The notes: generated by a model not told the origin, from the letters alone. Positions 51,775 to 63,885 are shown, counted from the first letter of the stretch. The stretch is 64,000 nucleotides of DNA from Branchipolynoe longqiensis (GCA_030323885.1 CM059186.1:173662047-173726046); one strand, 5' to 3'. Program-made: numbers and translations.

Positions 51775-52345
51775 GGAAGTTGTGGTGCATGCAGACAGGC
51801 TGCAGCCCTAGGGAAGTTGTGGTGCAGGCAGACAGGCTACAGCCCCTGGGAAGTTGTGGTGCAGGCAGACAGGCTACATCCCCTGGGAAGTTGTGGTGCA
51901 GGCAGACAGGCTACATCCCCTGGGAAGTTGTGGTGCAGGCAGACAGACTACAAACCCTGGGAAGCTGTGGTGCAGGCAGACAGGCTACAACGCCTCGGAA
52001 GTTGTGGTGCATGCACGCAGACAGGCTACAACGCCTCGGAAGTTGTGGCGCATGCAGACAGACTACAACCCCTGGGAAGCTGTGGTGCAGGCAGACAGGA
52101 TACAACGCCTCGGAAGTTGTGGTGCATACAGACAGACAACAACCCCTGGGAAGTTGTGGTGCAGGCAGACAGGCTACAACCCCTGGGAAGTTGTGGTGCA
52201 GGCAGATAGGCTACAACCCCTGGTAATTTGTGGTGCAGGCAGACAGACTTACAACCCCTGGGAACTTGTGGTGCAGGCAGACAGGGATCAGCCCCTGGAA
52301 AGTTGTGGTGCAGGGCAGACAGGCTATAGCCCCTGGGAAACTGGG
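51775..52345 (+). repeat. 37-bp minisatellite
   Basis: About 15 copies of GGGAAGTTGTGGTGCAGGC plus AGACAGGCTACAACCCCT. Because 37 is not a multiple of three and the unit has no stop, all three plus frames read as long repetitive peptides. Confidence 0.95.
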
Positions 52346-52682
52346 AGTAGGTACTCACCCACCCGGAAGTGTTTGTATAATCTTAGGACACAACATCGTT
52401 GAGCAATTCGTATAACACATACAGCGCCACCTCTGTACTCTGTAAATACCATCCAGTGTTTGGGTTCCATGACAACTGTTTAGATTCTTTTAACAAAAAA
52501 CACTTTCTTGTCACTGTCCACTTGGGCTACTGCGCCGCTGGTTGTCTGTGTGACCTGCGTGTTTCCATGGTAACAGTCGCGCTGTAGACAGTCCGCCACA
52601 CAGTTCAAGTCCATGTCAAGGTTCAGCGCCGAGTGTATGCTTTTTTTTGTGCCATGCCCCCTGGCGGTCAGTGTCTGTGTCA

Positions 52683-53180
52683 AACCTCTCCTTCTCCCTC
52701 TCCCTCTCCCTCTCCCTCTCCCTCTCCCTCTCCTCTCCCTCTCCCTCTCCTCTCCCTCTCCCTCTCCCTCTCCCTCTCCCTCTCCCTCTCCCTCTCCCTC
52801 TCCCTCTCCCTCTCCCTCCCCCTCCCCCTCCCCCCTCCCCCATTCCCCCTCCCCCATTCCCCTCCCATCCCCTTCCTCCCATTTCACTTTCCCCTCTCCC
52901 TCCCCTTCCCCTCCCCCTTCCGTTGATGTGACCTTGGATGTTGCCAGGACATAAACAACAACTCTCCCTTCCCCTCCCTTCCCTTTCCTTCCCTTCCCTC
53001 CCGCTTCTCCCTCCCACTCACCCTGCCCTTCCTCCCATTTCACTTTCCCCTCCATCTCCCTTGATATGACCTTAGATGTTGCCAGGACATAAACAACAAC
53101 TCTCCTTCCCCTCCCTCTCCCATTCCCTCCCCCTCTCACTCTCTCCGCCCCCCTCTCTCCCTCCCCCCCCCCCCCCCTTT
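52683..53180 (+). repeat. (CCCTCT)n and related polypyrimidine DNA
   Basis: About 500 bp of C/T with two SINE-A tail scraps (near 52925-52965 and 53062-53100, both containing GATGTTGCCAGGACATAA). Confidence 0.9.
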
Positions 53181-53657
53181 CCCCCCTCCACTTTCGCTCT
53201 GGCCGAGATCTGGTGCCCCGGGAGACTTGTTTTTATCAAACTTCCCTCAGCCTCACCAGCCCTTGTGTGTGTGTGTGGGGGGGGGGGGGGGTAGACATTA
53301 CTGTAACTGTACCAATTGTGACCTCCCTCTCGTCGCGTTTTAGCATCGTTTTGATTCGGTTTATTGCAGTTTGCACTTTCCGCCGGGGTCCCCACCCCTA
53401 CTAGCACGTTGGTTATATGCGGTAATCACGGAATTGGGCCATTCTCTGAAACCGGGAAGTGTGACATGGAAACCAAAAACCTTCTAAATAATAGCAGAAA
53501 ACATTCCGAATAATATCAAAATGCATTGTGTTCATTTTTAAGGTTTACGTGTTGTGTCTATGTCAGAGTTGAAAAAATAGCTATTTCACTTTTAGATTTT
53601 TTATCTTATATGAATTGAGCAATATGTTAATAAAATTCATGTAATATTGAAATCAAG

Positions 53658-53885
53658 CATACGGGATGGCCGATCGAGTTAGATCGTCTGTCTCCCATGT
53701 TGGGTTCGAACTCTGGTCGAGTCAAACCCATGACTTAAAAATTGATACTTGTCACTTCCTAGCCAGGTGCTCAGCATTATTAGGATAGGGCAAGGAGCAG
53801 TGGAATGAGGAAGACCAATCATCTGCGATTGAAATTTCCCATGATTAATAAACTAATATGTACACCCCAAAAAAAACACAACAAA
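53658..53885 (+). mobile_element. SINE-A head with alternative poly(A) tail
   Basis: Same switch point and same alternative tail as the copy at 11206. Its A-rich tail is the left border of a large tandem duplication. Confidence 0.8.
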
Positions 53886-54229
53886 AAACAAATAAAACAT
53901 CCAGAACATCATTTAAATTACACAACAAATTCAAACAAGATTTTACTGAGTATAGTTCAGCAAACAATATTATTTCTTACAAGAAAATAGTTGAGAACGG
54001 TTGAAAAAACCTTTGCATAAATGCATGATGTCAATATGCAAATTTGCACTCGTTCATGGTGTGTGTGTGTGTGTGTGGGGGGGGGGGGGGTTATAATCCG
54101 ACAAAAGTATTCAATGCAATAATCTAGTTATTTGTAGAATCCCATTCCTTGACATTAAGCTTGTTTTCTCTAGCGGGACGAATCAGACATATCTGAAAAA
54201 CCAATCCCCATCCCTCACATAACCCTTCC

Positions 54230-54330
54230 TTTCCCCTCCCTTCCATTCCCCTCCTTCCATTCCATTCCCTTCCATTCCCTCTCCTCCCCTCCCTTCCCCT
54301 CCCTTCCCCTCCCCTCCCCTCCCCTCCCCC
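54230..54330 (+). repeat. CCCTTCCATT-rich tract
   Basis: Polypyrimidine repeat inside the tandem duplication; the other copy is at about 54905-55018 with a different length. Confidence 0.85.
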
Positions 54331-54400
54331 TCATACACTCATCCACCTCTAACTTCTAAGCGTCACCACCCACAAAGACCTATATCCAGTTGGGGATCTG

Positions 54401-54552
54401 AAGGGGATGTCACATTACGACGCATCGCGCCAATGTATGTGATTTTTGCCAGCTACGTCGTTATGCGTTAGGCGCTCGTTGGTATATGTAAATGTACGTC
54501 AACGTTCGTCAAGATACGGCGTCGCACGTCTGCAAAGTTTTGTGCATGCACA
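54401..54552. mobile_element. Left arm of a TCACA-capped foldback element
   Basis: Starts AGGGGATGTCACATTACG and stops 6 bp past the dyad of the palindromic core; the rest was lost at the junction of the surrounding tandem duplication. Confidence 0.85.
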
Positions 54553-54734
54553 CCACAAAAAAACAAAAAAAACATCCAGAACATCATTTTAACTTACACA
54601 ACAAATTCAAACAAGATTTTACTGAGTATAGTTCAGCAAACAATATTATTTCTTACAAGAAAATAGTTGAGAACGGTTGAAAAAACCTTTGCATAAATAT
54701 ATGATGTCAATATGCAAATTTGCACTCGTTCATG

Positions 54735-54765
<31 letters not shown>

Positions 54766-55088
54766 GTGGGGGGGGGGTTATAATCCGACAAAAGTATTCA
54801 ATGCAATAATCTAGTTATTTGTAGAATCCCATTCCTTGACATTAAGCTTGTTTTCTCTAGCGGGACGAATCAGACATATCTGAAAAACCAATCCCCATCC
54901 CTCACATAACCCTTCCCTTCCCCTCCCTTCCATTCCCCTCCTTCCATTCCATTCCCTTCCATTCCCTTCCATTCCCTCCCATTCCCTCCCCTCCCCTCCC
55001 CTTCCCTCCCCTCCCCCTCATACACTCATCCTCCTCTAACTTCTAAGCGTCACCACCCACAAAGACCTGTATCCAGTTGTGGATCTGA

Positions 55089-55597
55089 AGGGGATGTCAC
55101 ATTACGACGCATCACGCCATTGTATGTGATTTTTGCCAGCTACGTCGTTATGCGTTAGGCGCTCGTTGGTATATGTAAATGTACGACAACGTTCGTCAAG
55201 ATACGGCATCGCACATCTGCAAAGTTTTGTGCATGCACAAAACTTTCTATGTTCGACAACATGTGGATTTTACTTTCGGCGTACGTCGATGTACGTTAGA
55301 CAAATGTTGTTCACTACGTTGCACTACTTTGACCGACATTAAAGGCAGTGGGAACGTACAGTCCGCGTACTGACAACGTATGGATAGCATATGGTTGGCG
55401 TTTCTCCAGTGTGTCTTGACGTATGTAACGTATGAGCCGTGAGTGTAATTCAAGCATTTTTCGTCTGGAAGTACGTTAGCCATACGTTGGTCATGCGTCC
55501 AACTTTGACGCTCCTCGATGTATAAAAAAAAAAAAAAAAAAGTGGTTTTACACGTTGGCCGCACACTTGCGAGATGCGTCGTAATGTGACAGGGCTT
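55089..55597. mobile_element. TCACA-capped foldback element, complete
   Basis: Caps AGGGGATGTCACATTACG and CGTAATGTGACAGGGCTT, with TGA next to both ends. Perfect 26-bp palindrome core at 55221-55246. Confidence 0.85.
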
Positions 55598-55919
55598 TGA
55601 CCCACCGACCTGCCACCGTTGCTGGTCACGTACTGTTAGCTTAAACTGGTTAGTACTGACGCGTGTATCACTCTCCTGGATGACAGCCTTTCTCTATGGA
55701 AGCCAATTACATAGCTCACGGCATTTGTTTGTTGTAAAATGAAATATCCATCTGTCTTCAATTGTGGCTGAATGGGTTTGATTTGCAAGAAGGGAGCTCG
55801 TCTAACTGGAGCAACCCGGGCTGTACCTGTAAGATGCGCAGATCTAGTACCGTAATGCCTCCACTCCGTACCCGCTACACATTGTATAGTTTATGGTAAA
55901 CAACCTCTGCTTATATGTA

Positions 55920-56132
55920 CAGTAAAACCTCTCTAAATCGACCGAACATGGCACCGACTTTTAATGATCCATTTTGGGAGGTGGGAGGTTTAAGGAGGTT
56001 TTTTTTTTCTGTTTAAAAAAAAAAAAAAATCCTTGCAGTGGTATTGTATAGGCGATCGTTTCGGACCCAAATAAAGCGATCGATATATGGGAGTGGTCGA
56101 TCTGTGGAGGTGGTCGTTAGAGAAGTTTTACT
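55920..56132. mobile_element. pogo-like MITE
   Basis: Left end CAGTAAAACCTCTCTAAATC, right end GAAGTTTTACT, in AT-rich DNA. Same family as 4473-4650; a partial copy starts at 43520. Confidence 0.75.
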
Positions 56133-56744
56133 ATATATATTATGAATTATATTAAGAATTATTATATGTATAGAATAAATAGAAACAAGGAGTGTTGTGT
56201 GAGTTGGCGCAGTGGGGGGGGGGGGGGGTAGATAGTTACATGCCAGTACCCCAACCCGAGTAGAGGCGTGGGTGGGCAGGTAGACCATTACAGAGCTTAG
56301 TACACGCGATAAAGGGTTTATCACTATCCATATATATATGTATACGTCTTAACCCTTTCAGACTTACATCTTTTGGATAAAAACAATGCCTTGATGATGT
56401 ATTTATTTCAGGGAACATTAATATTTCATCTCCGAGATGGGGAAATGTAAAAGAAACGTCATGGCAATAAGACCAATACATTATACATTTTCTGAAAGCT
56501 GGATGAATTTCTAATCCAGCCTTGTATATTTTATTATAATATTCACAAACAGGCTAATGCAAGGTACTATGGAATATGAGTAAAAAATATGAAAATTAAA
56601 AATCAGTGTGAATACAAAGCAGTGTCCATATATTCACTGCTATGTTACAATTTAGACCAGTGTATCGAAAATCATGTACTGACATCACAATGGCTTTTCA
56701 TATTGGTACGGATTATTCCGTACCAAAGTCTGAAAGAGTTAAGT

Positions 56745-56865
56745 GTCATCAGGGTGATGACAATGGGAATTATGACGCCTAGAGCAGGACTCGAACCTAC
56801 ACTTCTTGGGATTCCAGGGCTAGTGTGCTAACCATTACACTACCGAGGCTCCCTGATGCAATATG
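56745..56865 (-). mobile_element. SINE-B copy
   Basis: Reverse strand shows GGTAGTGTAATGGTTAGCAC and GTTCGAGTCCTGCTC. Confidence 0.7.
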
Positions 56866-57115
56866 TATATGTAGCTCCTTGCTTGAGGTCAGTGCATGCT
56901 ACTACAGACATCCCCCTGGAATTTTAATTTTAAATGGTTTACATCGATAAGTCCTGCACTTGCAATTTTACACAGAGTCAATGCACTTGCAAGTTACACC
57001 TGAATACATCCACAGGGTAGCTTCAATAACCAAACAGCACATAGCTTGTATGGGATCAAGATCACAACCAATGTCATGTGGGTGATGTGATGAAAACGAG
57101 AAATATTGAACCTTT

Positions 57116-57848
57116 TTTTCTTGAAGATTTACACTGCCTATTATGGATAAGTCTGAATAGACTTGTTTTCACCATTAGACAGTTTGTCGATAGAAAGCCT
57201 GAGTTTACACTTTTATACCCCAGTCACACGAGGCCTGCGTTCGCTAACGATCGATTCGCGACGTCAAAACTTCCTCCTTGCGCCCTCCCTACGCCCTGAT
57301 TGAGTGCTGTCACCGTGAGGACGCCAACCTCCCGGCGTCCATTTCGGGAATTTTGGACGCAAGGAGGTTGCTGCTGCTGCACGTGCAACCTCCTTACGCC
57401 CTGTTCCGGCGGCGCCATTCAAAATGGTTGGCGCCCTGGCGCCGCCCTGGGTTGGTGCTAACACATGCGATGCTGCAGTCACCATGTGGTCACCATGTGG
57501 TCAGCCCTGACATGGCGCCGACATGGCGCCTACAACGTATTTGAATTAGTGTATCAAATGGAACGCTGGGTGGTTGGGGTCCTTTTGGGCGTAGGGAGGT
57601 TGGCAGCGAACACTGGCTCTCGTGTGACTGGGGTATAACCGACCCAAGGGATTTTAAACCTCCCACACCACATAGACATGGTATGAGAGCAACTGGCCTT
57701 TGATGTCGTTGTAAGTTATACACATCAGTGGAAATCCAAACTGGCAGAGGTGGGGGCACAGGGAATCGAACCACTGACCTTCAGATTAGGAGTCCGACCT
57801 AGAAAAAAGTCAGACACTCTAACCACTCCGCCACAGAGAACACCACAC
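57116..57848 (-). mobile_element. SINE-C copy split by a foldback MITE
   Basis: SINE-C interrupted at 57216-57635; the halves rejoin at TTTTA / ACCGACCCAAGG with a repeated TA. Confidence 0.8.
57216..57635. mobile_element. TCACAC-capped foldback element inside SINE-C
   Basis: 420 bp, caps TACCCCAGTCACACGAG and CGTGTGACTGGGGTA, flanked by TA. Arms rich in GGCG/CGCC and GGAGG words. Confidence 0.85.
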
Positions 57849-58300
57849 GGATTCGAACCCACATTTGTTGCCATTCTCGGGCTAGCTTCATTGCTCATAT
57901 TTCCCCCGTTGTGTGGCGGGCTTTAGGCGGGGATTTACGGTCGGCTAAACCTAGAGGTGCGGAACCACCCTGGCATGCTCCTTATCGAAAGCTGGATACG
58001 CTGCACAGATCAATCAGTCAGCTGGTGTTAGCTTAGCCTTTTGTCAACATACAACGTAGATGTTAAGCCTGCTGTGGTCATCATTCCGTACGTTGTAGTC
58101 CTTTCTGACTGTGACCTCAATCTATAAGCGCATTTTATTCAGTCCTTTATACACCGCTTAGGTTGTTGGTTGATTTGGGGTTTTTGAACTAGTAAACTCA
58201 CCACTAATCCGTAGTCACAGCGTAATCTGAGTATCCCTAATAACACAAGCTAGCGCATGGGGTAGGCATATACCAAAATGTGGCAAATGTGGCAAACTAA

Positions 58301-59673
58301 AGCCGTGTTCACACATGGGGCCGTATGCAGGAAACGGTGTTATGCGAATTTGAGGTTAGCCGTTAAACGCATATAGCTAACACCAACCAGGCGAAATATG
58401 TCAAGTGGTATGCAGAGGCACCTAAACGGTCAGTGTTAGCTAAACGTGAAATTATTTATAGATTTGGGAAATCCCTCTGGGTCTGTACCCATATATTAGG
58501 CTTAAATATATTAAATGCTAGCATATTTAACAGAATTAGATACGCAATAAGTGAAATATGATGAAATTAACCCTAAATTCGAAGCAATATTAACGCTGCC
58601 GCCGTAATGGCGGCGATATTAATAGTTATATTTTCGAATCGACGAAGGTACAGTCAACAAACCGCCGCCGCCGCCAGTATGGATAGCGACGTCAATGCGG
58701 CGGCGGCGGCGATTTGTTTACTTTACGTTCGTCGATTCGAAAATATAACTATTAATATCGCCGCCAATGCAGCGGTTGCCTTAAAAACGCTTCGAATTTA
58801 GGGTTAAATTGCTCAAATTTCACTTATTGCGTATGTAATTCTGTTAACTATGACAGCATTGAATAGATTTGGGCACAACCTTACGCTAACACCGCCCGTA
58901 AACCTGCTATGAAACGGGTTTAGTGTAAACGCGCGGTGTTTGCGTAACACCGCTTCCTGCATATGGAATTTTGCTCGCTAAACTGGAAATCCCGCTGCTA
59001 AACGGGAAATCCCGTGCTAAACGCGTTTTGGATCGGTAACACCGACACCTGCATACGGCCCCTGGGCGTTAAGTCGCCTCAACTAGTTCGCCTCCTATAG
59101 TTCGGCTCACATTCGCCTTGTGGACGTGACGCTGAGGCGGATTAGGGCTGATTCGCCTCATCTAGTTCGCTTCAAGTGAACCACGTCGCGAGGTAGTATA
59201 TATGAGGCGAACTAGCTTAAGTCGGTGCATCTTGCTTGTGTGGAAGGTAGCGGTTTACTTGAAGCTGCTTAAGCACGTCACACGCATGCGCAGTCGAGAC
59301 CTGAGTTTGTTTAGTTTCCGGTCGATCGAAAGCGCATATTATATAATTTGGTCTACGAACCGGCTAGAGGTGCACAGATATTTTTTTCATGGTTTAATTT
59401 AAGGTTTTCACTACCGAGCAGAAGTTTTGACCATTCCAAACCAATATGATTCAGTCCATACATATCTAGGTCGAACCCACACTCTCTCGTGGTGACGTTG
59501 ACTAACCGAAACTGGTGCTGGTTAGTATGGACTTGCTCATGCGCAGATATCGATTTCCGGCTTAAACCGCCTCAAGTACTGCATGTGTGGACACGACACC
59601 CTTTCACGCCTAGTTCGCCTCCTCTAGTTCGCCTTATCTAGATCGGCTTAAAGTTGTGGGTGTGAACACGGCT
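58301..59673. mobile_element. TTCACAC-capped composite foldback element
   Basis: Caps AGCCGTGTTCACACATGG and GGTGTGAACACGGCT, flanked by TAA. A second foldback element (58317-59062) fills the left part. The remainder has arms made of CTAGTTCGCCTC words. Confidence 0.8.
58317..59062. mobile_element. Inner foldback element with GCC-rich palindrome
   Basis: Ends GGGGCCGTATGCAGG and CCTGCATACGGCCCC. Arms around 58604-58646 and 58727-58770 pair almost perfectly (TTCGAATCGACGAA and TTCGTCGATTCGAA), flanking GCC/GGC runs. Its core matches the elements at 21930 and 24521. Confidence 0.8.
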
Positions 59674-60075
59674 TAACATAATTAAGGCTAGCCATTAACA
59701 GCTAAGTTGACAAGGCAACTAGCAAATTGAGACTGTTGCTGTTCAGCAATAAAAACAAGTCGTGATGTGACTTACTCGTTATGGACAGGGTCAATAAGCC
59801 ATCACAAGAAAAAACCATCTCAGGTTATGTTATATTATGATGGATACCGACTTGTGACAGTTGGACCTATTGTGGTTTTATAGTGGTGCTCAACTGGTGT
59901 ACCATGACTTTAATGACATTATTCTGACAGTAAGTCAACCAGTCTTGGTCTTATCAGGGAAAGTAGTAACCCTGTGTGTGCCTTGCTGTGTATGAAGTTT
60001 CACTTGTGCCTTTTTGCGCATGGCTTCTAAGAAAAGGGTGCGGTTAAATAACTTAAATTTACAACTTACATAGTT
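59674..60075. other. Mostly unannotated intron stretch
   Basis: Only the weak SINE-A remnant at 59815-59960 is recognised. Confidence 0.5.
59815..59960 (-). mobile_element. Old, diverged SINE-A fragment
   Basis: GATACCGACTTGTGACAGT and neighbouring body words survive. Confidence 0.55.
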
Positions 60076-60228
60076 TGAGTTTTTACAATTTTCTGAGATA
60101 TAATCCACTTTACTTTGAAGTAACTTTTATTTTAAACAGATAAAAGTGGCGTAGTCCAATGAAAATATACATTTTTCAAAACCAAAAAACTGACGTAGAT
60201 TTGATTCTATATATCTAATTTAGATACT
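60076..60228. mobile_element. Rearranged AGCTGCATAG-MITE pieces
   Basis: A reversed inner piece joined to a forward left end, cut off at 60228 by the LTR-like segment. Confidence 0.6.
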
Positions 60229-60500
60229 GTAATGGCCCACGGCCCTCCGACTCTCACAATGCCATGCACACACAGAAGAAGGCCAAGATCCAATATCAGT
60301 ACGCTTCAACTTCGTTTATTGAACCAATCTGCTCTCCGCGGCATCCACAGTCAACTGACTCGCCCCCTGATTCGCCAGCTCCCACATCGACTCTATAGGT
60401 GGGGTGGTAAGCTAGCCACACGCAGTAGAGGGCGGCCCAGTCGGGGTCTGCCCGGTGGCTAGCCTGCCGCCACCTAGCGCAGTTCAGTGTAACTGCGTGA
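60228..60500 (-). mobile_element. Possible truncated LTR
   Basis: On the minus strand the segment ends CCATTACA and has AATAAA near 60318. It abruptly interrupts an AGCTGCATAG-MITE at 60228. CG-rich, with no proven left boundary or target duplication. Confidence 0.3.
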
Positions 60501-60544
60501 AGTGGTCGCAAGCCGAAGTATTTTGGTTTTGAAAGTGTGCAGGG

Positions 60545-60828
60545 TCAGTACGAAGCCTGGGAAGTCTTGGACAGTTTTGAACTTCATTTGCCCCATTTCG
60601 AGGCCTTGAAAAGCCTTGAATTTGACCTATTTTGGGGTAATTAGTCTTGAAAAGCTTTGAATTTCATTTAAACTATCCCCACTGATCTAAATTAGTCTGA
60701 AATAACGATTCACCATTGTTTTTTCCCCCCTGAAATGGAAATGAAAATAGTCTTGAATTCCTATCACAAACAGCCTTGAAAAGCGTATATATGCATCCCA
60801 TATCTTCATGTGTGTATGGACCGTGAGT
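60545..60828. mobile_element. CAGGG-MITE relative
   Basis: CAGGGTCAGTACGAAGCC at left, GCCTTGAAAAGCCTTGAATT in the middle, GTATGGACCGTG at right. Confidence 0.65.
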
Positions 60829-61192
60829 GTGATGCTTTTATGGGACTGTACAGCTTTAAGGTGGGGGGTGGGGTGTGGGGAGGTGACTGGTACTGGGTTG
60901 GGTTGACGCCCTCGCAGATCGGACGGTCTGATACCTGCGGGTCAAAGTCGTGCGTCCGTTGTTGTTCCCCCCAACTCACTTGTCCGTTTCTTTTTTAAAT
61001 GGGGAAAAAAGAAGTTTCACTTTAGACAGAAACCAGATGCTCGATCACCCAAACCGGTCCTTAACAGCGCAGAGTTCTACCAAACTTCTCTCAAACCCCC
61101 TACGCACTTGACGACTTTCCAGTCGTAGCCAGTCGCAGCCAGTCGCAGCCAGTCGCAGCAAGTCGGCGACTGGCTACATAGCCACTTAAAGA

Positions 61193-61529
61193 CCTTAGAG
61201 TTGTATAGTCTGATTAAGCGTCAAATTACAAAAATAAAAACACTTACCTAGATTTGATACTGATGCACTTTTTAAATATTTGTTGCCATATAGAACGACA
61301 TAGTGAGTCAATTTAACTAAAACTGTTACTGCATAAGCCTATTTAGTTAGAGTTTTGGCATGCTTGTCAAAATTATATAGGATGTTTGCACTTCAGATAT
61401 CTCAAAAGTTAGCCATTTTAGATCAAATTTGTTTCAAACTAAAGTAAGGTGGACTATAACAATTAATTTAATATATATATCCCAGAAAAATGGTCGAAGC
61501 TCAAAACCATCGGACTATGCAGCTTTAAT
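61193..61529 (+). mobile_element. AGCTGCATAG-MITE copy
   Basis: Complete, with a diverged left end. Confidence 0.8.
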
Positions 61530-61734
61530 GACCTTTGTATATTCGTCTCACAATGCTGAAGGGCCTATCTTGATTGATCGATGAATGATTGTCTACCCGA
61601 GTCTTGTGCACATTATGCGCATTATGACTTGACAATAGGGTCATCTTTTATAATCAGCGACTGGCAACACAAGACTGAGCCACTTCTGATATGGCCGATC
61701 TACGACGTGCTTGTCTGGAGTCTGATGCTCCTTT

Positions 61735-62310
61735 CAGTTTGTTTGTTTGTTGGGGTTTTACATCCTGGCAACATCCGGATAGGTACCAATTATGCCAGTG
61801 TGCTGCCCCACTGGGATACCAGGCCATCGCTACCATGACCCTATTTCCCACCTAGTCACTTTATCCTGATACTGAGCAAATCAGTCCGTACCCTATCCTA
61901 GTAATGCCGAGTATCAGGCTAGGTAACGACACGCATCAATTTTGTACGTCATTGGTTTGACTCGGCCGTGATTCAAACTTCCGACCTTCCCCATGAGATG
62001 CCTGTGTTCTAATGCCTAGTACACACCTACCGTTTGTGCACACCCACCTACCGTATACGATCTAAAACTGCCCGTTTCGCGCACAAAAATCGCTATGTGT
62101 GCGCTCCCCGCGCACACCTAGCGATTGCAATTTGCGACTAAAAACTCAGTTTTAGGGCTAAAACGGACCGATTACGATTGCGATTCGCGACTCGAAAAAT
62201 GAATCGGCCCGTTTTCAGTTTTAATCGGGTCGGGTCGAGTCGCGAGTTTTAGTGCGCGAATCGTATACGGTAGGTGTGTACCAGGCATTACCGATTCGGC
62301 CACCGCGTCC
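61735..62310 (-). mobile_element. SINE-A copy split by a foldback MITE
   Basis: The head is interrupted at 62012-62288; both halves rejoin at TA (TTCTA / TACCGATTCGGCC). Confidence 0.85.
62012..62288. mobile_element. ACACAC-capped foldback element inside SINE-A
   Basis: 277 bp, caps ATGCCTAGTACACACCTACC and GGTAGGTGTGTACCAGGCAT, target TA shown by the interrupted SINE. Arms rich in ATTCGCGACT-type words. Confidence 0.85.
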
Positions 62311-62881
62311 GGCTCGCTAGTTTTCAGTGGTTCTCGCCAGTACGTGTTTCAAAGACTGTACTCCGGTGACCCACCAGTGGATGGGTTTGCACATGGTGAT
62401 TACCAGCCAAGATATGCATTATTAACCCTAGGATCTTTAATATAACCCGTAATCCAATGTCATAAAACAGGGATGACAATTTCCCGCCGATCGGCAGTTT
62501 CCAGCCCTTTTAGGTCTGACCCGTTCTCATCCCTGCTATATACAGAGATGAGCATTTTCTGCTGACTTGCAGTTTCCCAACCTTTGGACAATGACTACCT
62601 TTTTAAGTCTTCTCATCTCTGATTAAAAAAAAAAAAATTAAAAAAATGAACTAGAAATTTAAGGAGAATGGGTGGAGGCTCAAATGACGGCAACTTGAAT
62701 TCAGATGGAATGGTTGAGGCACAAGAATGCTGTATGTCACGTGTCAGCTCCCAGATCCAACTGAAGTGTAAAGTGGCCTGGGCACCTTACCAGCCCTACT
62801 TCCACTCCCCCAAACACACCCACTCAATCCTGCCCTACCCTCTGTGGTGGTCTCACACCCCACAACACCCAGTGTCTCGCT

Positions 62882-63224
62882 TTAAAGCTGCATAGTCCGA
62901 TGAAGCATCAAATTTTCAAAATCAAAACAATTATCTAGATTTGATTCTACATATCTAACTTAGATACCGATGCACTTATTAAGTATTTGTTGCCACATAG
63001 AAGGGAACAATGAGTCAATTTAATAGAAGCTTTTACTGCAGAAGCCTATTTGGCGTGCTTGCCAAAATTATTTTCACATGTTTGAATTTCAAATATCTCA
63101 AACGGTAACCATTTCAATTAAAAGATACTTCAAACTAAAGTAAGGTAGATTATAATGATCAATTTAATATATTTATCTCAGAAAAATGTCAGAAACTCAA
63201 AACCATCGGACTTTGCAACTTTAA
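62882..63224 (+). mobile_element. AGCTGCATAG-MITE copy
   Basis: Complete and one of the best-preserved copies. Confidence 0.85.
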
Positions 63225-63245
63225 GTTCAAGTTTAACGGTGCCGA

Positions 63246-63450
63246 CCAGACCAGACGTACTAGCCGAATCGATTAAGAGTGCAACCTTCCTGTGTGGAAG
63301 GTCGGCATTTTGAATCTCGACCGCGTCAAAACGATGTCTTTCAAAATTGATACAAATCGCTCCTAGGCAGGCGCTCGACATTATTAGGATAGGGCAAGGA
63401 CTGCTTAGCTCACTATCAGGATAATGTGACTGAGTGGGAAATTGGGTTTT
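63246..63450 (+). mobile_element. SINE-A copy, 5' part
   Basis: Head and proximal body; a tail piece at 63838-63885 may belong to the same copy, split by the opposite-strand SINE between them. Confidence 0.75.
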
Positions 63451-63768
63451 ACATCATAGCAACATCTATGGTCATATCATGATGGGCACTGACTTATGAC
63501 AGTGCGCAGTCATGGTGACTTTATAGTGCTGCCCAACTGGGAGATCAGACCTTTAGCACCATGACCATATTGAAATCTCACTCAGCCACATTATCCTGAC
63601 ACCTGAGCTAACCAGTCCTTGCCCTATCTTAATAAATAATACCGAGAGCCAGGCTAGGTAGCGACAAGTATCAATTTTGTAAGTGATTAGTTTGACTCAA
63701 CCAGGATTCGAACTCAGGACCTTCCACGCGAGAAGTCTGCACTCTAACCGATTAGGCCAGCGTGTCCG
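63451..63768 (-). mobile_element. SINE-A copy
   Basis: Full length, opposite orientation to its neighbour. Confidence 0.85.
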
Positions 63769-63837
63769 ATGTTATGCTGACTAAGTTCAGGCATGGGTTG
63801 AGAACTGCCTATCTGTGACCATTTCATGCCTGATAAT

Positions 63838-63885
63838 ACCTTAGATGTTGCCAGGACGGAAAGCTCCAACAGCCAACCAACCTTA
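63838..63885 (+). mobile_element. SINE-A tail fragment
   Basis: ACCTTAGATGTTGCCAGGAC then (CCAA)n. Confidence 0.75.

Larger units (their letters stand above)
53866..55236 (+). repeat. Tandem duplication, about 680-bp unit
   Basis: Unit 1 is about 53866-54549 and unit 2 about 54550-55236, almost identical apart from indels in (GT)n and C-rich tracts. The unit runs from a SINE poly(A) tail to the core of a foldback element. Confidence 0.9.

Noticed and set aside
51775..52345. CRISPR-like array
   Set aside because: Contiguous head-to-tail minisatellite without unique spacers, in an animal genome.
51780..52402. Cys/Gln-rich open frames up to 182 residues
   Set aside because: Frame-rotating 37-bp minisatellite.
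52480..53139. 219-residue Gly/Glu/Arg-rich minus frame
   Set aside because: Reverse translation of (CCCTCT)n; includes SINE tail scraps.
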